Part shown: positions 29,253-39,900 of the stretch, piece by piece
Layout of the letters: every line of letters begins with the position of its first letter
How positions within the stretch are numbered: the stretch's first letter is position 1
NCBI RefSeq assembly: GCF_020621385.1
Contig: NZ_JAESVA010000001.1
Location: 806,001-870,000, forward strand
Direction: 5' to 3'
DNA: 64,000 nt
Source of the DNA: Acidisoma cellulosilyticum
GTDB taxonomy: Bacteria > Pseudomonadota > Alphaproteobacteria > Acetobacterales > Acetobacteraceae
Translations under genes and position numbers: made by a program
The notes under the pieces: generated by a model
The model's input: the letters and a program-made list of their open reading frames with translations, nothing else
The model's database searches: none
Told to the model about the DNA's origin: nothing

Positions 29253-30929
29253 TCAGTCCGGCACTTGCTGCCATACCGTATCGAAACCGTCTATGCGCAG
29301 CGATCCGCCTTCGGGCAGCAAAGCCTCGGCCGGTTCGTGATGAAGATTGGCAATGCAATAAGCTGTTTCGCTCAGGCGCAGCCCGGACAGACGCGGCTGG
29401 CCTGGCCAGGACAGAATGGCGATGCGCTGGCCCTGAAACGCGGCAAGGCGCTTGAACAAGGCGGCCGCCGGCGTCGGCTGGCCTTCGGCATCCATCAATC
29501 CACGCGGCCCCTGCGCTTCGAAAAACGACATCGTGTCGATGACGTCATCGGCATAGCCGGCCAGCATGCCGAGCATCCAGGCGGCGGCGATGCTGTCACC
29601 CTGACGCGGATCAGCATCGGCTGGGCGGCTGAGGCCTTCCGGCGTCGTCGCATTCGGGTTGAAACGTGCGCCCAAGGTATGCGGCCCGATCTGGAAGCGC
29701 TGGCCGGGAAACGTCGTTTTGGCGGTGCGCAGGATATCGCCCAGCGGCCCGATCGATTCGCCGATCGTATCGTCGGTGGCCCCGTGATAGGTGGGCGTCG
29801 AGGTCCAGGTCAGGTAATCCGCGCTCTGCGGCCAGTTCTTGCCGCGATTGAGTTCGGTAAAGAAGGCGCCAGTGCCGCTGCCGATGGGCAGACCCGGCAG
29901 CAGCACGCGTGCGGCTGCGACCAGCGCCGCATCCGCATCCCACAGCGAAATACCGATCACGCTGCGGCCCGCGAGCAAGGGCGCCAGCGTGGTCATTGCG
30001 CGGAGGACCGCCTCTGCCTCCGCCCGACGGATATCAAGGCGGATGGCGCCGGGAACGGCGGACAGGATAAGACGCGTCTGCACCAGATCCGGATCGCCTG
30101 CGAGATCAATCTCGATCGCCGTGAAGCCGGGCGAGAGAGCAGTGATCGCCTCGTTCAGCCCATCAACACTAGCCCCCGGAGAGACGCCGACACCCAGACG
30201 CGGCATCGTGGTCTCGCACACAACCACCGGCGGGCCGAATGCCTCGACAGGTGCAGACGCAATCTTGAGGAAAGAAAGATCGACGCGCTGCCGCTCAGGC
30301 TCGGTAGTCGTGATGCGATAGGGAAAGGGTTTGGACAGCGGCCGGGAATAGGTCTTGTAGGAGGCATCGGTCCAATTGCGCTGATCCTCGGTCTCGAAGA
30401 CCTCGCCTTCGAAACGCAGATGGAGGCGATGGCCGGCAGACGTCGTGTAATCCATCGCCGTCACGCCCATGAAGGGCTGGTGCGGTGAGATCAGATCGGG
30501 GAAGTTTGCTGCCTCTACCTGCCCGTCATCGTGAGCGATCGAAATCGCTTGCCCTTTTGCCGCCGGCACGCTGTGCAGCACAACAAAACCGACGCGGGTC
30601 GTCGGAAACCCATCGACGCTCGTGCAATCGCACGCAACCGACAAGCCATCAGCCGCCAAGGTCCAGATCAGCGACCAGTCAAGCAAACCGTCCGGCGCGT
30701 CGATCCGTCCGGCGACGCGGACAATGATCTTCTCGGACGTTTGTTCGATCTGCGGATCAGCCTGGAGCGAATAGCTGCCCCAGTTCTGATCGCGCACAAC
30801 GAAACCGATGCCACGAAACACTTCCTCGCCCGGCAGCGCAATGGCGCGCAGAAAGCCGCCATCCGCGTCGAGATAGGCGACAAGGTCGCCGATCTGAAGC
30901 CGCGTGCCGGACGTGGAAAGTGTTGTCAT
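29253..30929 (-). CDS. apnL: probable D-apionate lactonase
   Basis: 558 residues. The N-terminal half is a beta-sandwich-like region (RLHLRFEGEVFETEDQRNW) and the C-terminal half looks like a TIM barrel with AAWMLGMLAGYADDVIDTMSFFE. The length and layout fit ApnL, which opens apionolactone to apionate. I recognise it mainly by family memory and by its place between the dehydrogenase and oxidoisomerase genes; it has no common catalytic motif I can point to. Confidence 0.68.
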   Translation of the reverse strand: MTTLSTSGTRLQIGDLVAYLDADGGFLRAIALPGEEVFRGIGFVVRDQNWGSYSLQADPQIEQTSEKIIVRVAGRIDAPDGLLDWSLIWTLAADGLSVACDCTSVDGFPTTRVGFVVLHSVPAAKGQAISIAHDDGQVEAANFPDLISPHQPFMGVTAMDYTTSAGHRLHLRFEGEVFETEDQRNWTDASYKTYSRPLSKPFPYRITTTEPERQRVDLSFLKIASAPVEAFGPPVVVCETTMPRLGVGVSPGASVDGLNEAITALSPGFTAIEIDLAGDPDLVQTRLILSAVPGAIRLDIRRAEAEAVLRAMTTLAPLLAGRSVIGISLWDADAALVAAARVLLPGLPIGSGTGAFFTELNRGKNWPQSADYLTWTSTPTYHGATDDTIGESIGPLGDILRTAKTTFPGQRFQIGPHTLGARFNPNATTPEGLSRPADADPRQGDSIAAAWMLGMLAGYADDVIDTMSFFEAQGPRGLMDAEGQPTPAAALFKRLAAFQGQRIAILSWPGQPRLSGLRLSETAYCIANLHHEPAEALLPEGGSLRIDGFDTVWQQVPD

Positions 30930-30939
30930 GGCAAGCGTA

Positions 30940-31779
30940 TCAGGCGTTGCAGATGTCTTTGACGGATTTCAGCACGGCGTCCTTGTTGAAGATGCGCTCC
31001 AGCCAACCCTCCCGGAAGATTTCCGGCTTCGCCTGGTTGATGGCGTGGATCGCGCCGTCAGAGAACTTGCCTTCCGGGAAGACGCCGAAAGCGATCGACA
31101 GGCCGATATTGATATGGCCGAGCATGAAGTCGGTCGCGGCTTCGCGGTCGATACCGTGCTTCACGACTTCGTCCACGGCTTCCTTCATCGCGAGGCAGAG
31201 CGTTATGCCGACCGTCTCGGACAAAGCGGGCTCAAGGAAAGCAATGCCTTCCAGCGTGCAGCGATGCGCCTTCATCACCGGCTTGTAGATGTTGCGGGCC
31301 ACTTCCTCGCACAGCGCGTAATGCTCTTCCGGACCCTGGATCAGCGCGCAGACGATATGCTGCTTCGCATGAACGCCGCCGAAGAAATCATTCTTCGCCT
31401 GCATCTCGGTTTCGTCATTGAAGATCGGCGGATGGCAAGGATGGGTCACGAAATAGGTGACATCGTCGCGGGTCGGCATTTGGCCGGCATAGGGCGCGGC
31501 TGCGTCAAGCACGATGAAGGCCGTGCCCGGACGGACCTTGTCGATGATCTGGTGGGCAATCTTGCCGATCATACGATCCGGCACCGCCATCAGAACGACA
31601 TCGGCCTGGGCCAGGGCGATGTCCATATCGACGCAATCGACGCCGATGGCGTTCTTCAGACGCTCACGACCGACATCCGAGACCTCGACATGGTCCACGT
31701 CGAAGCGCGAGCCCTGCAGGTTGGTGGAGAGGCGAACGCCCATCTTTCCGCCGGCGCCGAGGAGAGCAACCTTGGTCAT
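30940..31779 (-). CDS. apnO: probable D-apionate oxidoisomerase
   Basis: 279 residues of the 6-phosphogluconate-dehydrogenase-like NAD-binding superfamily. MTKVALLGAGGKMGVRL is the dinucleotide loop, and THPCHPPIFNDETEMQAKNDFFGG is typical of the ApnO group. ApnO oxidises D-apionate and migrates a carboxyl group to give 3-oxo-isoapionate. It sits 10 bases downstream-spaced from apnL and 16 from the kinase gene. Confidence 0.75.
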   Translation of the reverse strand: MTKVALLGAGGKMGVRLSTNLQGSRFDVDHVEVSDVGRERLKNAIGVDCVDMDIALAQADVVLMAVPDRMIGKIAHQIIDKVRPGTAFIVLDAAAPYAGQMPTRDDVTYFVTHPCHPPIFNDETEMQAKNDFFGGVHAKQHIVCALIQGPEEHYALCEEVARNIYKPVMKAHRCTLEGIAFLEPALSETVGITLCLAMKEAVDEVVKHGIDREAATDFMLGHINIGLSIAFGVFPEGKFSDGAIHAINQAKPEIFREGWLERIFNKDAVLKSVKDICNA

Positions 31780-31795
31780 GGTCTTGATCCTTCAA

Positions 31796-33196
31796 TCAAA
31801 GGGTTGAGGAACTATCCCGGCCACCGGCCCGGATAAGTCCGAAGTAATCCGGCGTACCCATCTGGCCGCCCTTCAGGGCAAGCTCCAGATCGCGATGAGC
31901 CGCGTCGTCGGAATAAGCTTTGTTGAGTGCCGCACCTGGCACGGTGGCAGCCACCGCGGTCAGCGCATAGACGCCCATGGCAAGGGCGGCGTGACTTGAT
32001 GTGTCACCGCCGGCGATAATGCCGCGATGCAGGCCAGCCTCACCCAACGTCCTGTCCAGGATGCGGCCGAGGCCATTGCCGATGCGGTCATTGACCAGGT
32101 CCATGGCAACACCCGCCGCTTCCACCGCCGGGCGCAGCGTATGGGCCGAAGGGTCATCCGGCCCGCGCGCGGTATAAAGAATGGGGCTAGCACCTTCCGA
32201 CAAAACGCCCAGGGCCTGTGCGACGGCGCGGGCGATCTCCGCATCCCAGGCGCGTTCATCGACGGCCAAGGTCGCGTCGAGAGGCAATGTCCGGAAACCG
32301 TTCGCGTCCGCCCAACTCAGCTGTTCGGCCGTCACCGGGGAGCAGGAACCGGAAACACCCACGATCTGGCTGACGCCTGCGGCCATCGGCGCCTGTGCCT
32401 GCGCCGGAATCCAGCTGCGTTTCTGGAAATAAGCGATCAACGCATATTCCAGCCCTTGAGACCCCACCGCGAACTGGCAGGCTTCGCGATTTTCCCAGAC
32501 CAGACGTCCGGCTTCAGCCAGCGTTTCCTGGTCGACGATATCAAGCGACAGGATTTCCGCGCCCGCCGCCCGGCGGGCTGCCATCACAGCATCAGCCTGA
32601 CCGGTCTTCATGGCGACGAAATCGACGACGTCGATGCTCCGCTTCGTCTGCTTGCCAAGATGCAGACCGAGATCGGCCTCATGCATCGGCGTCACCGGAT
32701 GACGGCTCATCGTCGGATGTCGGTCGAGGCGAAAGCCGCGCCCGGCGACCGTCGCGAACAGATTGCCGAAAGCCTGGTAGCGATGGATAGCCGGTGCGGC
32801 CGTCACCAGCGGCACCCAGCTATTCGCGAAGATCGCCTGCCCGATATCGATGGCCGCCCCGATGGAGCCCACATGCGGCGCGGAATCAAAGGTCGAGCAG
32901 ATCTTGTAATGCAGAATGGGTGCTGCGGTTTCCCGCAGCGCCTCGTAAATGGGCGGCAGATGCGTCTGCATCCAGGCCGGCGTCTGCGACCGTGCGATAC
33001 CGGCAATGCCGATCCCGCGCAGACCCGGAAAGCGCGCGAGCTGTTCTGCCGTGGGTGCTGCGAAGAACAGCGCCGACGGCAGACCGGCGAAGGTCAGCGC
33101 CTCCATCGTCGCGGCCGAACCCGTGAAGTCATCGCCGTAGAAGGCGACCAAGGGTCCGTCCGGCAGGCCTGCGCCCATGGTCGCTGTCTCGCTCAC
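31796..33196 (-). CDS. oiaK: four-carbon acid sugar kinase family, probable 3-oxo-isoapionate kinase
   Basis: 466 residues with the two-domain DUF1537 kinase layout: N-terminal substrate domain with [16 protein letters not shown], and C-terminal nucleotide domain with [16 protein letters not shown]. Starts at GTG, overlapping the stop of the RpiB-like gene (GTGA). Members phosphorylate threonate, erythronate, 3-oxo-tetronates or 3-oxo-isoapionate. The company of apnO and a RuBisCO-like gene points to 3-oxo-isoapionate 4-phosphate as product. Confidence 0.75.
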   Translation of the reverse strand: MSETATMGAGLPDGPLVAFYGDDFTGSAATMEALTFAGLPSALFFAAPTAEQLARFPGLRGIGIAGIARSQTPAWMQTHLPPIYEALRETAAPILHYKICSTFDSAPHVGSIGAAIDIGQAIFANSWVPLVTAAPAIHRYQAFGNLFATVAGRGFRLDRHPTMSRHPVTPMHEADLGLHLGKQTKRSIDVVDFVAMKTGQADAVMAARRAAGAEILSLDIVDQETLAEAGRLVWENREACQFAVGSQGLEYALIAYFQKRSWIPAQAQAPMAAGVSQIVGVSGSCSPVTAEQLSWADANGFRTLPLDATLAVDERAWDAEIARAVAQALGVLSEGASPILYTARGPDDPSAHTLRPAVEAAGVAMDLVNDRIGNGLGRILDRTLGEAGLHRGIIAGGDTSSHAALAMGVYALTAVAATVPGAALNKAYSDDAAHRDLELALKGGQMGTPDYFGLIRAGGRDSSSTL

Positions 33197-33645
33197 GAGC
33201 AGCGCGTGTATTTCGCGTCGAGGCTGTTAATGCCTTCGACATTGGCTGCCGACGACCCCTTGGGATCGAAGTCCGATTCCAGAAACTTGTCGGCGATCGC
33301 TTTGGCCAACTCGCTGCCGATGACACGTGCGCCCATGGTGATGAAATGCGCATTGTTGCTTTTGGCGGCACGCTCGGCGGAGTAAGTGTCATGCGTCTGT
33401 GCCGCGCGGATGCCCGGCACCTTATTGGCCGAGATCGCAACGCCGATGCCCGTGCCGCAGCACAGAATGCCGCGTTCAGCGCGACCGTCGAGAATGGCCT
33501 GGGCGCCGCGATCGGCGAGTGACGCGTAAAGCTCGCCCGTCTCGGCGCCGAGATCGATCACCTCATGACCCGCGGCCGCCAGATGCTTGACCAGGATATC
33601 CGCGAGCGGCTTGCCCGCACTGTCACCACCAACAACGATCTTCAT
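33193..33645 (-). CDS. derI: RpiB/LacAB family isomerase, possible D-erythrulose-4-phosphate isomerase
   Basis: 150 residues from the ATG at 33645 ([18 protein letters not shown]). [21 protein letters not shown] is the RpiB active-site stretch with its cysteine. In apiose and erythritol pathways such enzymes turn D-erythrulose 4-phosphate into D-erythrose 4-phosphate. That fits a RuBisCO-like decarboxylase making erythrulose phosphate one gene upstream. A ribose-5-phosphate or other role is not excluded, and the matching L-erythrulose-1-phosphate isomerase is not in the window. Confidence 0.7.
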   Translation of the reverse strand: MKIVVGGDSAGKPLADILVKHLAAAGHEVIDLGAETGELYASLADRGAQAILDGRAERGILCCGTGIGVAISANKVPGIRAAQTHDTYSAERAAKSNNAHFITMGARVIGSELAKAIADKFLESDFDPKGSSAANVEGINSLDAKYTRCS

Positions 33646-33679
33646 CACATACACTCCAAGAAACGCGAGGGCTGCCTGT

Positions 33680-34951
33680 TCAGGACACGCCCGTCTTGCC
33701 GAAAGCTTCGATCGACTGGGCCAGTTCCGCATGGTCGCGGGCATAGGTTTCCAGCGGAATGCCGGAGACCGCCGCTTCCCAGGCCTGGGCGATGGCGCGC
33801 ACGCCGGCACCCGGACCGCCAGGGTGACCCATAATGCCGCCGCCACCGAGATAGAGCAGATCGGTCGATTGTCCGTTGCGCGCATAGGTTTCCGGCGCCT
33901 GGCCGCCCCATTGGCCGGAACCCACAACCGGCAGCGGCCGGTCGCTCTCGTCCAGCAGCGGCGTCATGCAATCATGGAAGGATTTCAGGAAGCTCTCATC
34001 CGGCTCCCAATATTTCGCGCCGATGCCGTTGATCTGGAATTGATCGACACCGAGCAAACGCCAAAGCTGCTGATAGACGCTGAAATCAAGGCCGAGGTCC
34101 GGATGACGGGTCAGCATGTCCCATTGGCTGCGATGGGCATGCAGCACAAGGCGCGAACGCTTGCGCAGATAGGCCATGCCGCCATAGCCCAGCGCATTGA
34201 TATTGATGACCGCCGCCGTGCCGCCGGCGTCGGCCACGATATCATGATGACGCATCATCGTATCGGGGTCGGCCGAGGAAATGCCGAAGGCATAAAGCAC
34301 CTTTTTGCCGGTCCTCTGCTCGTGATCGAGCAGAACCGGCATCACCGCCCGCACCCGCGCTTCCAGCGGCGCATAGCCCGGGTTCATCATCTTTTCATCG
34401 TCTTTGATGAAGTCGACCCCGGCCTCGACCAGTTCCTTCGTCACCACCGCCGTATCCTCGGGCGACAGGCCCAAAGCGGGTTTGATGATGCTGCCGATGA
34501 GCGGGCGGCCGTAGACGTTGGAGACGCGGCGCGAGCCGGCGATGCCGAATTGCGGACCGGGATGGGCGCGGATGAATTCCGGCGGCAATTGCATGCCGAC
34601 GATGCGCACGCCGGACAGGCCGCGCACGGAAAACACGCCGCCGAAGGCGATCGTCGTCAGCGCCGCGATATCGGTGCCGACCACTTCCAGCGGAAAATCG
34701 ACATCGATATCGGCGCGATTATAGGGAAAGGCTTTGTCGGAGGTGACACGATCGTGCGGAAAGGTGGGCTGCGCATAGGGTTCCAGCGGACGGATATCGA
34801 TCACGCGGGCCGCGCAGCGCGCCTTCAGGTCCGGCGTCTCTCCCGGCACCGGCACGAAAGTGCCGGTTGTCTGGTCGCTCGCGATCTTATCCGCCATGCG
34901 GCGGATGTCACCCGGCGTCTCGATCCGGTAGGTCAGGCGAATGAAGGCCAT
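33680..34951 (-). CDS. oiaX: RuBisCO-like protein (form IV), probable 3-oxo-isoapionate-4-phosphate decarboxylase
   Basis: 423 residues of the RuBisCO large-subunit superfamily. Kept residues: Lys157 (IIKPALG), the carbamylated lysine region VDFIKDDEK (Lys183, Asp185, Glu186) and His273-Arg274 (HAHRS). Changed: loop 6 reads SGQWGG (345-350) with no lysine, and the phosphate loop reads [12 protein letters not shown]. So it should be a carbamylated enzyme but not a CO2-fixing carboxylase. Related RLPs act on 3-oxo-isoapionate 4-phosphate as OiaX (decarboxylase) or OiaT (transcarboxylase/hydrolase). The RpiB neighbour favours OiaX. First gene of the operon. Confidence 0.75.
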   Translation of the reverse strand: MAFIRLTYRIETPGDIRRMADKIASDQTTGTFVPVPGETPDLKARCAARVIDIRPLEPYAQPTFPHDRVTSDKAFPYNRADIDVDFPLEVVGTDIAALTTIAFGGVFSVRGLSGVRIVGMQLPPEFIRAHPGPQFGIAGSRRVSNVYGRPLIGSIIKPALGLSPEDTAVVTKELVEAGVDFIKDDEKMMNPGYAPLEARVRAVMPVLLDHEQRTGKKVLYAFGISSADPDTMMRHHDIVADAGGTAAVININALGYGGMAYLRKRSRLVLHAHRSQWDMLTRHPDLGLDFSVYQQLWRLLGVDQFQINGIGAKYWEPDESFLKSFHDCMTPLLDESDRPLPVVGSGQWGGQAPETYARNGQSTDLLYLGGGGIMGHPGGPGAGVRAIAQAWEAAVSGIPLETYARDHAELAQSIEAFGKTGVS

Positions 34952-35040
34952 TTACACTGTCTCCCGCGCGGGGGCAGGCCGCGCATATTTGGTCACGCAG
35001 CCCCGAACGATCTCCTGCACGACAAGTCCTCCGTTGACAG

Positions 35041-35060
35041 GGTTCGGCTGACTCCGAACC
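35041..35060. repeat. 7-bp inverted repeat in the apiose operon leader
   Basis: GGTTCGG and CCGAACC around six bases (35041-35060). It lies about 45 bases after the predicted -10 of the operon and 90 bases before the RuBisCO-like gene. No T-run follows, so it is not a clear attenuator; it may be a second operator or a messenger-stabilising hairpin. Confidence 0.4.
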
Positions 35061-35096
35061 ATCTATTGCTCCCTGAGGCCTTGTCGCCGCCGAGGT

Positions 35097-35115
35097 TGGT
35101 AAACTCATTATACCA
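35097..35115 (-). promoter_or_regulatory. candidate operator overlapping -10 of the apiose operon
   Basis: TGGTA and TACCA arms nine bases apart form a 19-base palindrome. Inside it, on the minus strand, is TATAAT (35107-35112), a perfect -10 element. No good -35 is visible 16-18 bases upstream. A TGGT/ACCA palindrome fits FadR-type GntR sites, so repression by the 27280-28107 protein is a reasonable guess. Confidence 0.5.
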
Positions 35116-35167
35116 GTACGTAAAAGCTGGAAAGACCCTGAGCACCGGCCGCACGCGGCTGTGAGCG

Positions 35168-36427
35168 CTAGCTGACCTCGCCGATCCGGTCCGGCGGCGG
35201 CTCATCCCCGAAGACGCTGCGGCCGCCATAGTCATAGGAAAGCGCCCGTTCCTGCGCGAAAACCGCGTCGATCGAGGGGCCCTGGGCCTCACGCTCCACC
35301 AGCCGCGCCTGATCATCCAAGCGACGCAAGGCCGCCAGCTCATCCGAATGGCCGAGATGCGCCTTCTGCACGGCTGATTTCAGAACTGCGATCGTTTGGT
35401 CATAGACTTTCAGCGGCACCGGAAAGGGGTGGCGGTCCTTGCCGCCATGGGCGACCGAAAACCGCGCCGGATCGCTGAACCGATAAGGCGCGCCGTGGAT
35501 CACCTCGGCGACCTGGGCCAAGGCCCGCACCGTGCGCGCGCCGACACCCGGCACCATCAGAAGCTCGGAAAAATCCTGCGGTCCACGGTCGGCCGCCGCC
35601 TGGAAATTGGCATGCAGGCGCTTCGTCACAATATCTTCGGGCCGCACGTCATGATGCGCTGGCATCACCAGATGCGGCAGCATGCCCTGTGCTGGCGGCG
35701 GCGCGGGTGGCAAGGCGTATTCCGCCATCCGGCTCAGCGCCTGCCCAATTCCGTCCGGCCCCAGATCCTGCAGCAGATCGAGCTGGCGCTGACGGGATTG
35801 GTCGGCACGCCGATCCGTCAGGTTCACGATCACCCCCTGCCCCGGCCCATCGATCGCCGCATGGGGTGCCTCCACAAAACTGGTGATGCCTTCCGACAGC
35901 CAGTGATAGCGCCGGGCCTCGCCCCGCGCGTCGTTCATGCCCTGCTGCACCACGACCCATTTACCGTCATCGGTGACGATGAACCCGTGCAAATAGAGAT
36001 CGAACCCGTCCTGCACGGCGGCACTATCGACCTTCGCGACCAGCCGGCTGGTCTGGGCCAAGGCCGCGCCGTCGATCCCGACCCGGTCGCCGATGGCGTG
36101 GAGTTCATCCGGTGTGCGGCGGGAATGCTTGCCGCGCCCGCCGCAGACATGCAGGCCGAGTGTCGCCGCACGCGGCGCCAGACCGCGCTTCAGGGCGCCG
36201 AGCACGCTGGTGGTGATGCCGGACGAATGCCAGTCCATGCCCATGACGGCACCGAAGGACTGAAACCAGAAGGGATGGGCCAGGCGCCGCAGATACTCGT
36301 CACGCCCGTATTCCAGGACGATGGCTTCGGTGATGACAGTGCCGAGCCGCGTCATCCGATCCGCCAGCCAGGCGGGCACGCGGCCGCCATGCAGCGGCAG
36401 ATCGGCACTGCCCGCGCGCTGCGCCAT
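35168..36427 (-). CDS. DUF763 domain-containing protein
   Basis: 419 residues. The whole length matches DUF763: RAGSADLPLHGGRVPAWLADRM at the start, GMDWHSSGITTSVLGALKRG and the late VPGVGARTVRALAQVAEVIHG, which is a helix-hairpin-helix stretch. The family is found in archaea and bacteria with no settled function; the HhH suggests nucleic-acid contact. The gene is 21 bases downstream of the monooxygenase-like gene, on the same strand. Confidence 0.82.
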   Translation of the reverse strand: MAQRAGSADLPLHGGRVPAWLADRMTRLGTVITEAIVLEYGRDEYLRRLAHPFWFQSFGAVMGMDWHSSGITTSVLGALKRGLAPRAATLGLHVCGGRGKHSRRTPDELHAIGDRVGIDGAALAQTSRLVAKVDSAAVQDGFDLYLHGFIVTDDGKWVVVQQGMNDARGEARRYHWLSEGITSFVEAPHAAIDGPGQGVIVNLTDRRADQSRQRQLDLLQDLGPDGIGQALSRMAEYALPPAPPPAQGMLPHLVMPAHHDVRPEDIVTKRLHANFQAAADRGPQDFSELLMVPGVGARTVRALAQVAEVIHGAPYRFSDPARFSVAHGGKDRHPFPVPLKVYDQTIAVLKSAVQKAHLGHSDELAALRRLDDQARLVEREAQGPSIDAVFAQERALSYDYGGRSVFGDEPPPDRIGEVS

Positions 36428-36448
36428 CAGCGGCGCACTGCCAGGGTT

Positions 36449-36757
36449 TCAGGGCGTGGTTGTCTTGGCAAAGATTTCCTCGCCCATGGAGAGGGTCATA
36501 GGGCCGTCCAGCATGGACCGCGCGGCCCAGAGAAAGCGCTCCATCAACTCGGCATTGAGGTGACGGTGCAGCGCGTCCCGCGTCGTGAAACGGCCGAGCA
36601 GGGTGAAGACCGCCGCGTCCTGCTCGTCCGACAGGATGCGGAAATCGACCGTCTCGGGCTCATCCGACTGGATAAAGTCGGCAAGGTCGAGCAGGGCTTC
36701 GCGGATGGCGCCTTCATAGCCCGGCTTGGCACGAAGGATGGTGGTGCTGCTGATCAT
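36449..36757 (-). CDS. antibiotic biosynthesis monooxygenase (ABM)/dimeric alpha-beta barrel protein
   Basis: 102 residues with the ferredoxin-like dimer fold of ABM/quinol-monooxygenase proteins (ILRAKPGYEGAIREALLDLADFIQSDEPETVDFRIL split by strands, ending in RFTTRDALHRHL). The catalytic role, if any, is unknown. It probably shares a transcript with the DUF763 gene. It is the first gene beyond the leader-distal end of the CRISPR array. Confidence 0.72.
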   Translation of the reverse strand: MISSTTILRAKPGYEGAIREALLDLADFIQSDEPETVDFRILSDEQDAAVFTLLGRFTTRDALHRHLNAELMERFLWAARSMLDGPMTLSMGEEIFAKTTTP

Positions 36758-36895
36758 CGAAGCCCGTCTCGTCAGAGGCTGCCTTGCCGGTCAGGAACAA
36801 GCGGCCTGTTTATCTAAAAACTATCAAATCAATGACTTGAGAAGCGTTTGGCCGATGGCTGCTGCGCTTCGGGGTACAGCATACCGGCCGCCTTC

Positions 36896-36927
36896 CCGGA
36901 CAGACAGAGCTAATTCTGTCGGCCCGG
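36896..36927. repeat. hairpin beyond the trailer end of the CRISPR array
   Basis: CCGG/CCGG outer and GACAGA/TCTGTC inner arms around GCTAAT. It lies 45 bases past the last repeat in the direction of array transcription and has no T-tract. It may end or process the crRNA precursor. The rest of the 215-base gap (36758-36972) shows nothing else. Confidence 0.35.
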
Positions 36928-36972
36928 GAGGCGGTTGCCGAGGGTGCTCTCCCGCACGTCGCGGTCGACCCG

Positions 36973-39900
36973 GTTTCGTTCCGCGCTCCCGCGCGGGGAG
37001 CGGCCGGCGTCCGCGCGGTGCTAGCCGAAATGCCCGCGTTTGTTTCGATCCGCGCTCCCGCGCGGGGAGCGGCCAGTCCGCATCGAGCAGCAAAAGGCCG
37101 AGGCGGCGTTTCGATCCGCGCTCCCGCACGGGGAGCGGCCCAGATCCTCGGCTTTGGGGATGTCCCAGCCGGGTTTCGATCCGCGCTCCCGCACGGGGAG
37201 CGGCCCCCCATGGTGATCATGCCGCGCGTGTCCCGCACGTTTCGATCCGCGCTCCCGCGCGGGGAGCGGCATATGCCGTAGGGCGGATCAGTCTCGATCG
37301 CGATGTTTCGATCCGCGCTCCCGCGCGGGGAGCGGCGATATCTATGCCACTATCAAAGCCGTCCGTATGGTTTCGATCCGCGCTCCCGCGCGGGGAGCGG
37401 CCGCAGCGCTCGCTGGCAATAATCCGCTTCCCTCGTTTCGATCCGCGCTCCCGCACGGGGAGCGGCAACATATGCTTACGGCTTGGCACGCCCTAAACTC
37501 ATGTTTCGATCCGCGCTCCCGCACGGGGAGCGGCGCACCCGATTCATCGTCGACTTTCTGCGCTCGGCTGTTTCGATCCGCGCTCCCGCACGGGGAGCGG
37601 CCAGCGGCGCCCTGCAGCCCCATCAGGGTCTGCGATGTTTCGATCCGCGCTCCCGCACGGGGAGCGGCCGCCGGCGATGCTCGCCGTGCCCTTGGCATCG
37701 TGGTTTCGATCCGCGCTCCCGCACGGGGAGCGGCGATCAGGCGGGCACCATATCGACGGTCGTATTTCAGTTTCGATCCGCGCTCCCGCACGGGGAGCGG
37801 CCGCGTGGCTTTCGCCTTACTCGCCATGTAGATCGGTTTCGATCCGCGCTCCCGCACGGGGAGCGGCACGCGGGTCATGCTAGTTTCCTATCGTGCTGGT
37901 AGGTTTCGATCCGCGCTCCCGCACGGGGAGCGGCCTCGGCCATAACGACCCCCATTATCGCGTGTGCGACGTTTCGATCCGCGCTCCCGCACGGGGAGCG
38001 GCGAGGTCACGACAGTTCGGCTCTTGCATTCCTGCTGTTTCGATCCGCGCTCCCGCACGGGGAGCGGCATAGAGCAAAGTCTGCCGTTACGGCCTTTGGC
38101 AGGTTTCGATCCGCGCTCCCGCACGGGGAGCGGCCCGGATGTCCGAGCGTTCCTGACGGGTTCTTGGCGTTTCGATCCGCGCTCCCGCACGGGGAGCGGC
38201 GCTATCACGTCTTTTTCCAGCACGCAGAGGGTGTGTTTCGATCCGCGCTCCCGCACGGGGAGCGGCGTGTCGGGCGGGGCCTCGCCGCGGCGCCATTTCA
38301 AGTTTCGATCCGCGCTCCCGCACGGGGAGCGGCGCCCACGGGCTGGTAGATTGCGTGACAGCCCATGTCGTTTCGATCCGCGCTCCCGCACGGGGAGCGG
38401 CTTGCTTCAAAAAGGCGGACCCGTATTTCAGAGACTCGTTTCGATCCGCGCTCCCGCACGGGGAGCGGCGAATTCGGCGACGCGATCATTGATCTCCTCG
38501 GGGGTTTCGATCCGCGCTCCCGCACGGGGAGCGGCCAACCAGGTAACCGGCACCGCTCTCGCTGAGAGCGTTTCGATCCGCGCTCCCGCACGGGGAGCGG
38601 CCCAAGATCGCCGCCGCCGCCGTCGCGACCAAGACAGTTTCGATCCGCGCTCCCGCACGGGGAGCGGCATGTCCGAACCGATATCGACCTTTGTGGACTG
38701 CGAGTTTCGATCCGCGCTCCCGCACGGGGAGCGGCCCATAATATCCGATATAGGCGGCGTCCGTCGGCTGTTTCGATCCGCGCTCCCGCACGGGGAGCGG
38801 CTGGGCGGCACTTACCCCGCCGATGATGAGCGGGGAGTTTCGATCCGCGCTCCCGCACGGGGAGCGGCAGCCCGGCAGGGACAATGCCGCCCCATCATCG
38901 TCATGTTTCGATCCGCGCTCCCGCACGGGGAGCGGCTTATATGGCGACGCAAAGGCGCCCCCAGCCGAGGGTTTCGATCCGCGCTCCCGCACGGGGAGCG
39001 GCTCCAATCCTTCCGCTATCTCTTCATCGATTGTGTTGTTTCGATCCGCGCTCCCGCACGGGGAGCGGCGTGCAGATAATCGAGGACGGCGATCATACGG
39101 ACGTTTCGATCCGCGCTCCCGCACGGGGAGCGGCCACATGGGTTGTGCGTCGGCCCAGCTAAAAATTGTTTCGATCCGCGCTCCCGCACGGGGAGCGGCC
39201 CGGAGGCGCCGTGAATGCCTCGTAAAGCTTCATGTTTCGATCCGCGCTCCCGCACGGGGAGCGGCGGCCTGGGGTATCAAGGTTCTGTCGGCGCTATCAT
39301 GTTTCGATCCGCGCTCCCGCACGGGGAGCGGCACCACCGGGACAAGTACTTGTCGTTGTAAAGGCAGTTTCGATCCGCGCTCCCGCACGGGGAGCGGCCC
39401 TGTCCCGCGTGGTCAGTGCGGATGAAATGAAATGTTTCGATCCGCGCTCCCGCACGGGGAGCGGCTTCGTCACGGTCGCACCATCGATCGTGAAGGTGAG
39501 ACGTTTCGATCCGCGCTCCCGCGCGGGGAGCGGCTTGCATGAAAATTACCGCGATAAGCCAATGGATTTGTTTCGATCCGCGCTCCCGCGCGGGGAGCGG
39601 CAGACTATTGCCAAAAGAAAAGAGAAGCACTCATTGAGTTTCGATCCGCGCTCCCGCGCGGGGAGCGGCTATCGGTGGTGTAGGTCATCACCACGCGCTC
39701 CAGTTTCGATCCGCGCTCCCGCGCGGGGAGCGGCAAAACGATCACCAGCTTGATCGCGTTGTAAATCCTGTTTCGATCCGCGCTCCCGCGCGGGGAGCGG
39801 CCGGACCTGGCCAGTGCGGCAAGACGGCGATCGCCGAGTTTCGATCCGCGCTCCCGCGCGGGGAGCGGCCGATGCGCCGGCGGACGACCTAGTTGTGATC

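Noticed and set aside
33680-34951. RuBisCO-like gene as evidence of CO2 fixation
   Set aside because: The loop 6 lysine needed for carboxylation is missing, and no small subunit or phosphoribulokinase is nearby; the catabolic operon explains it.
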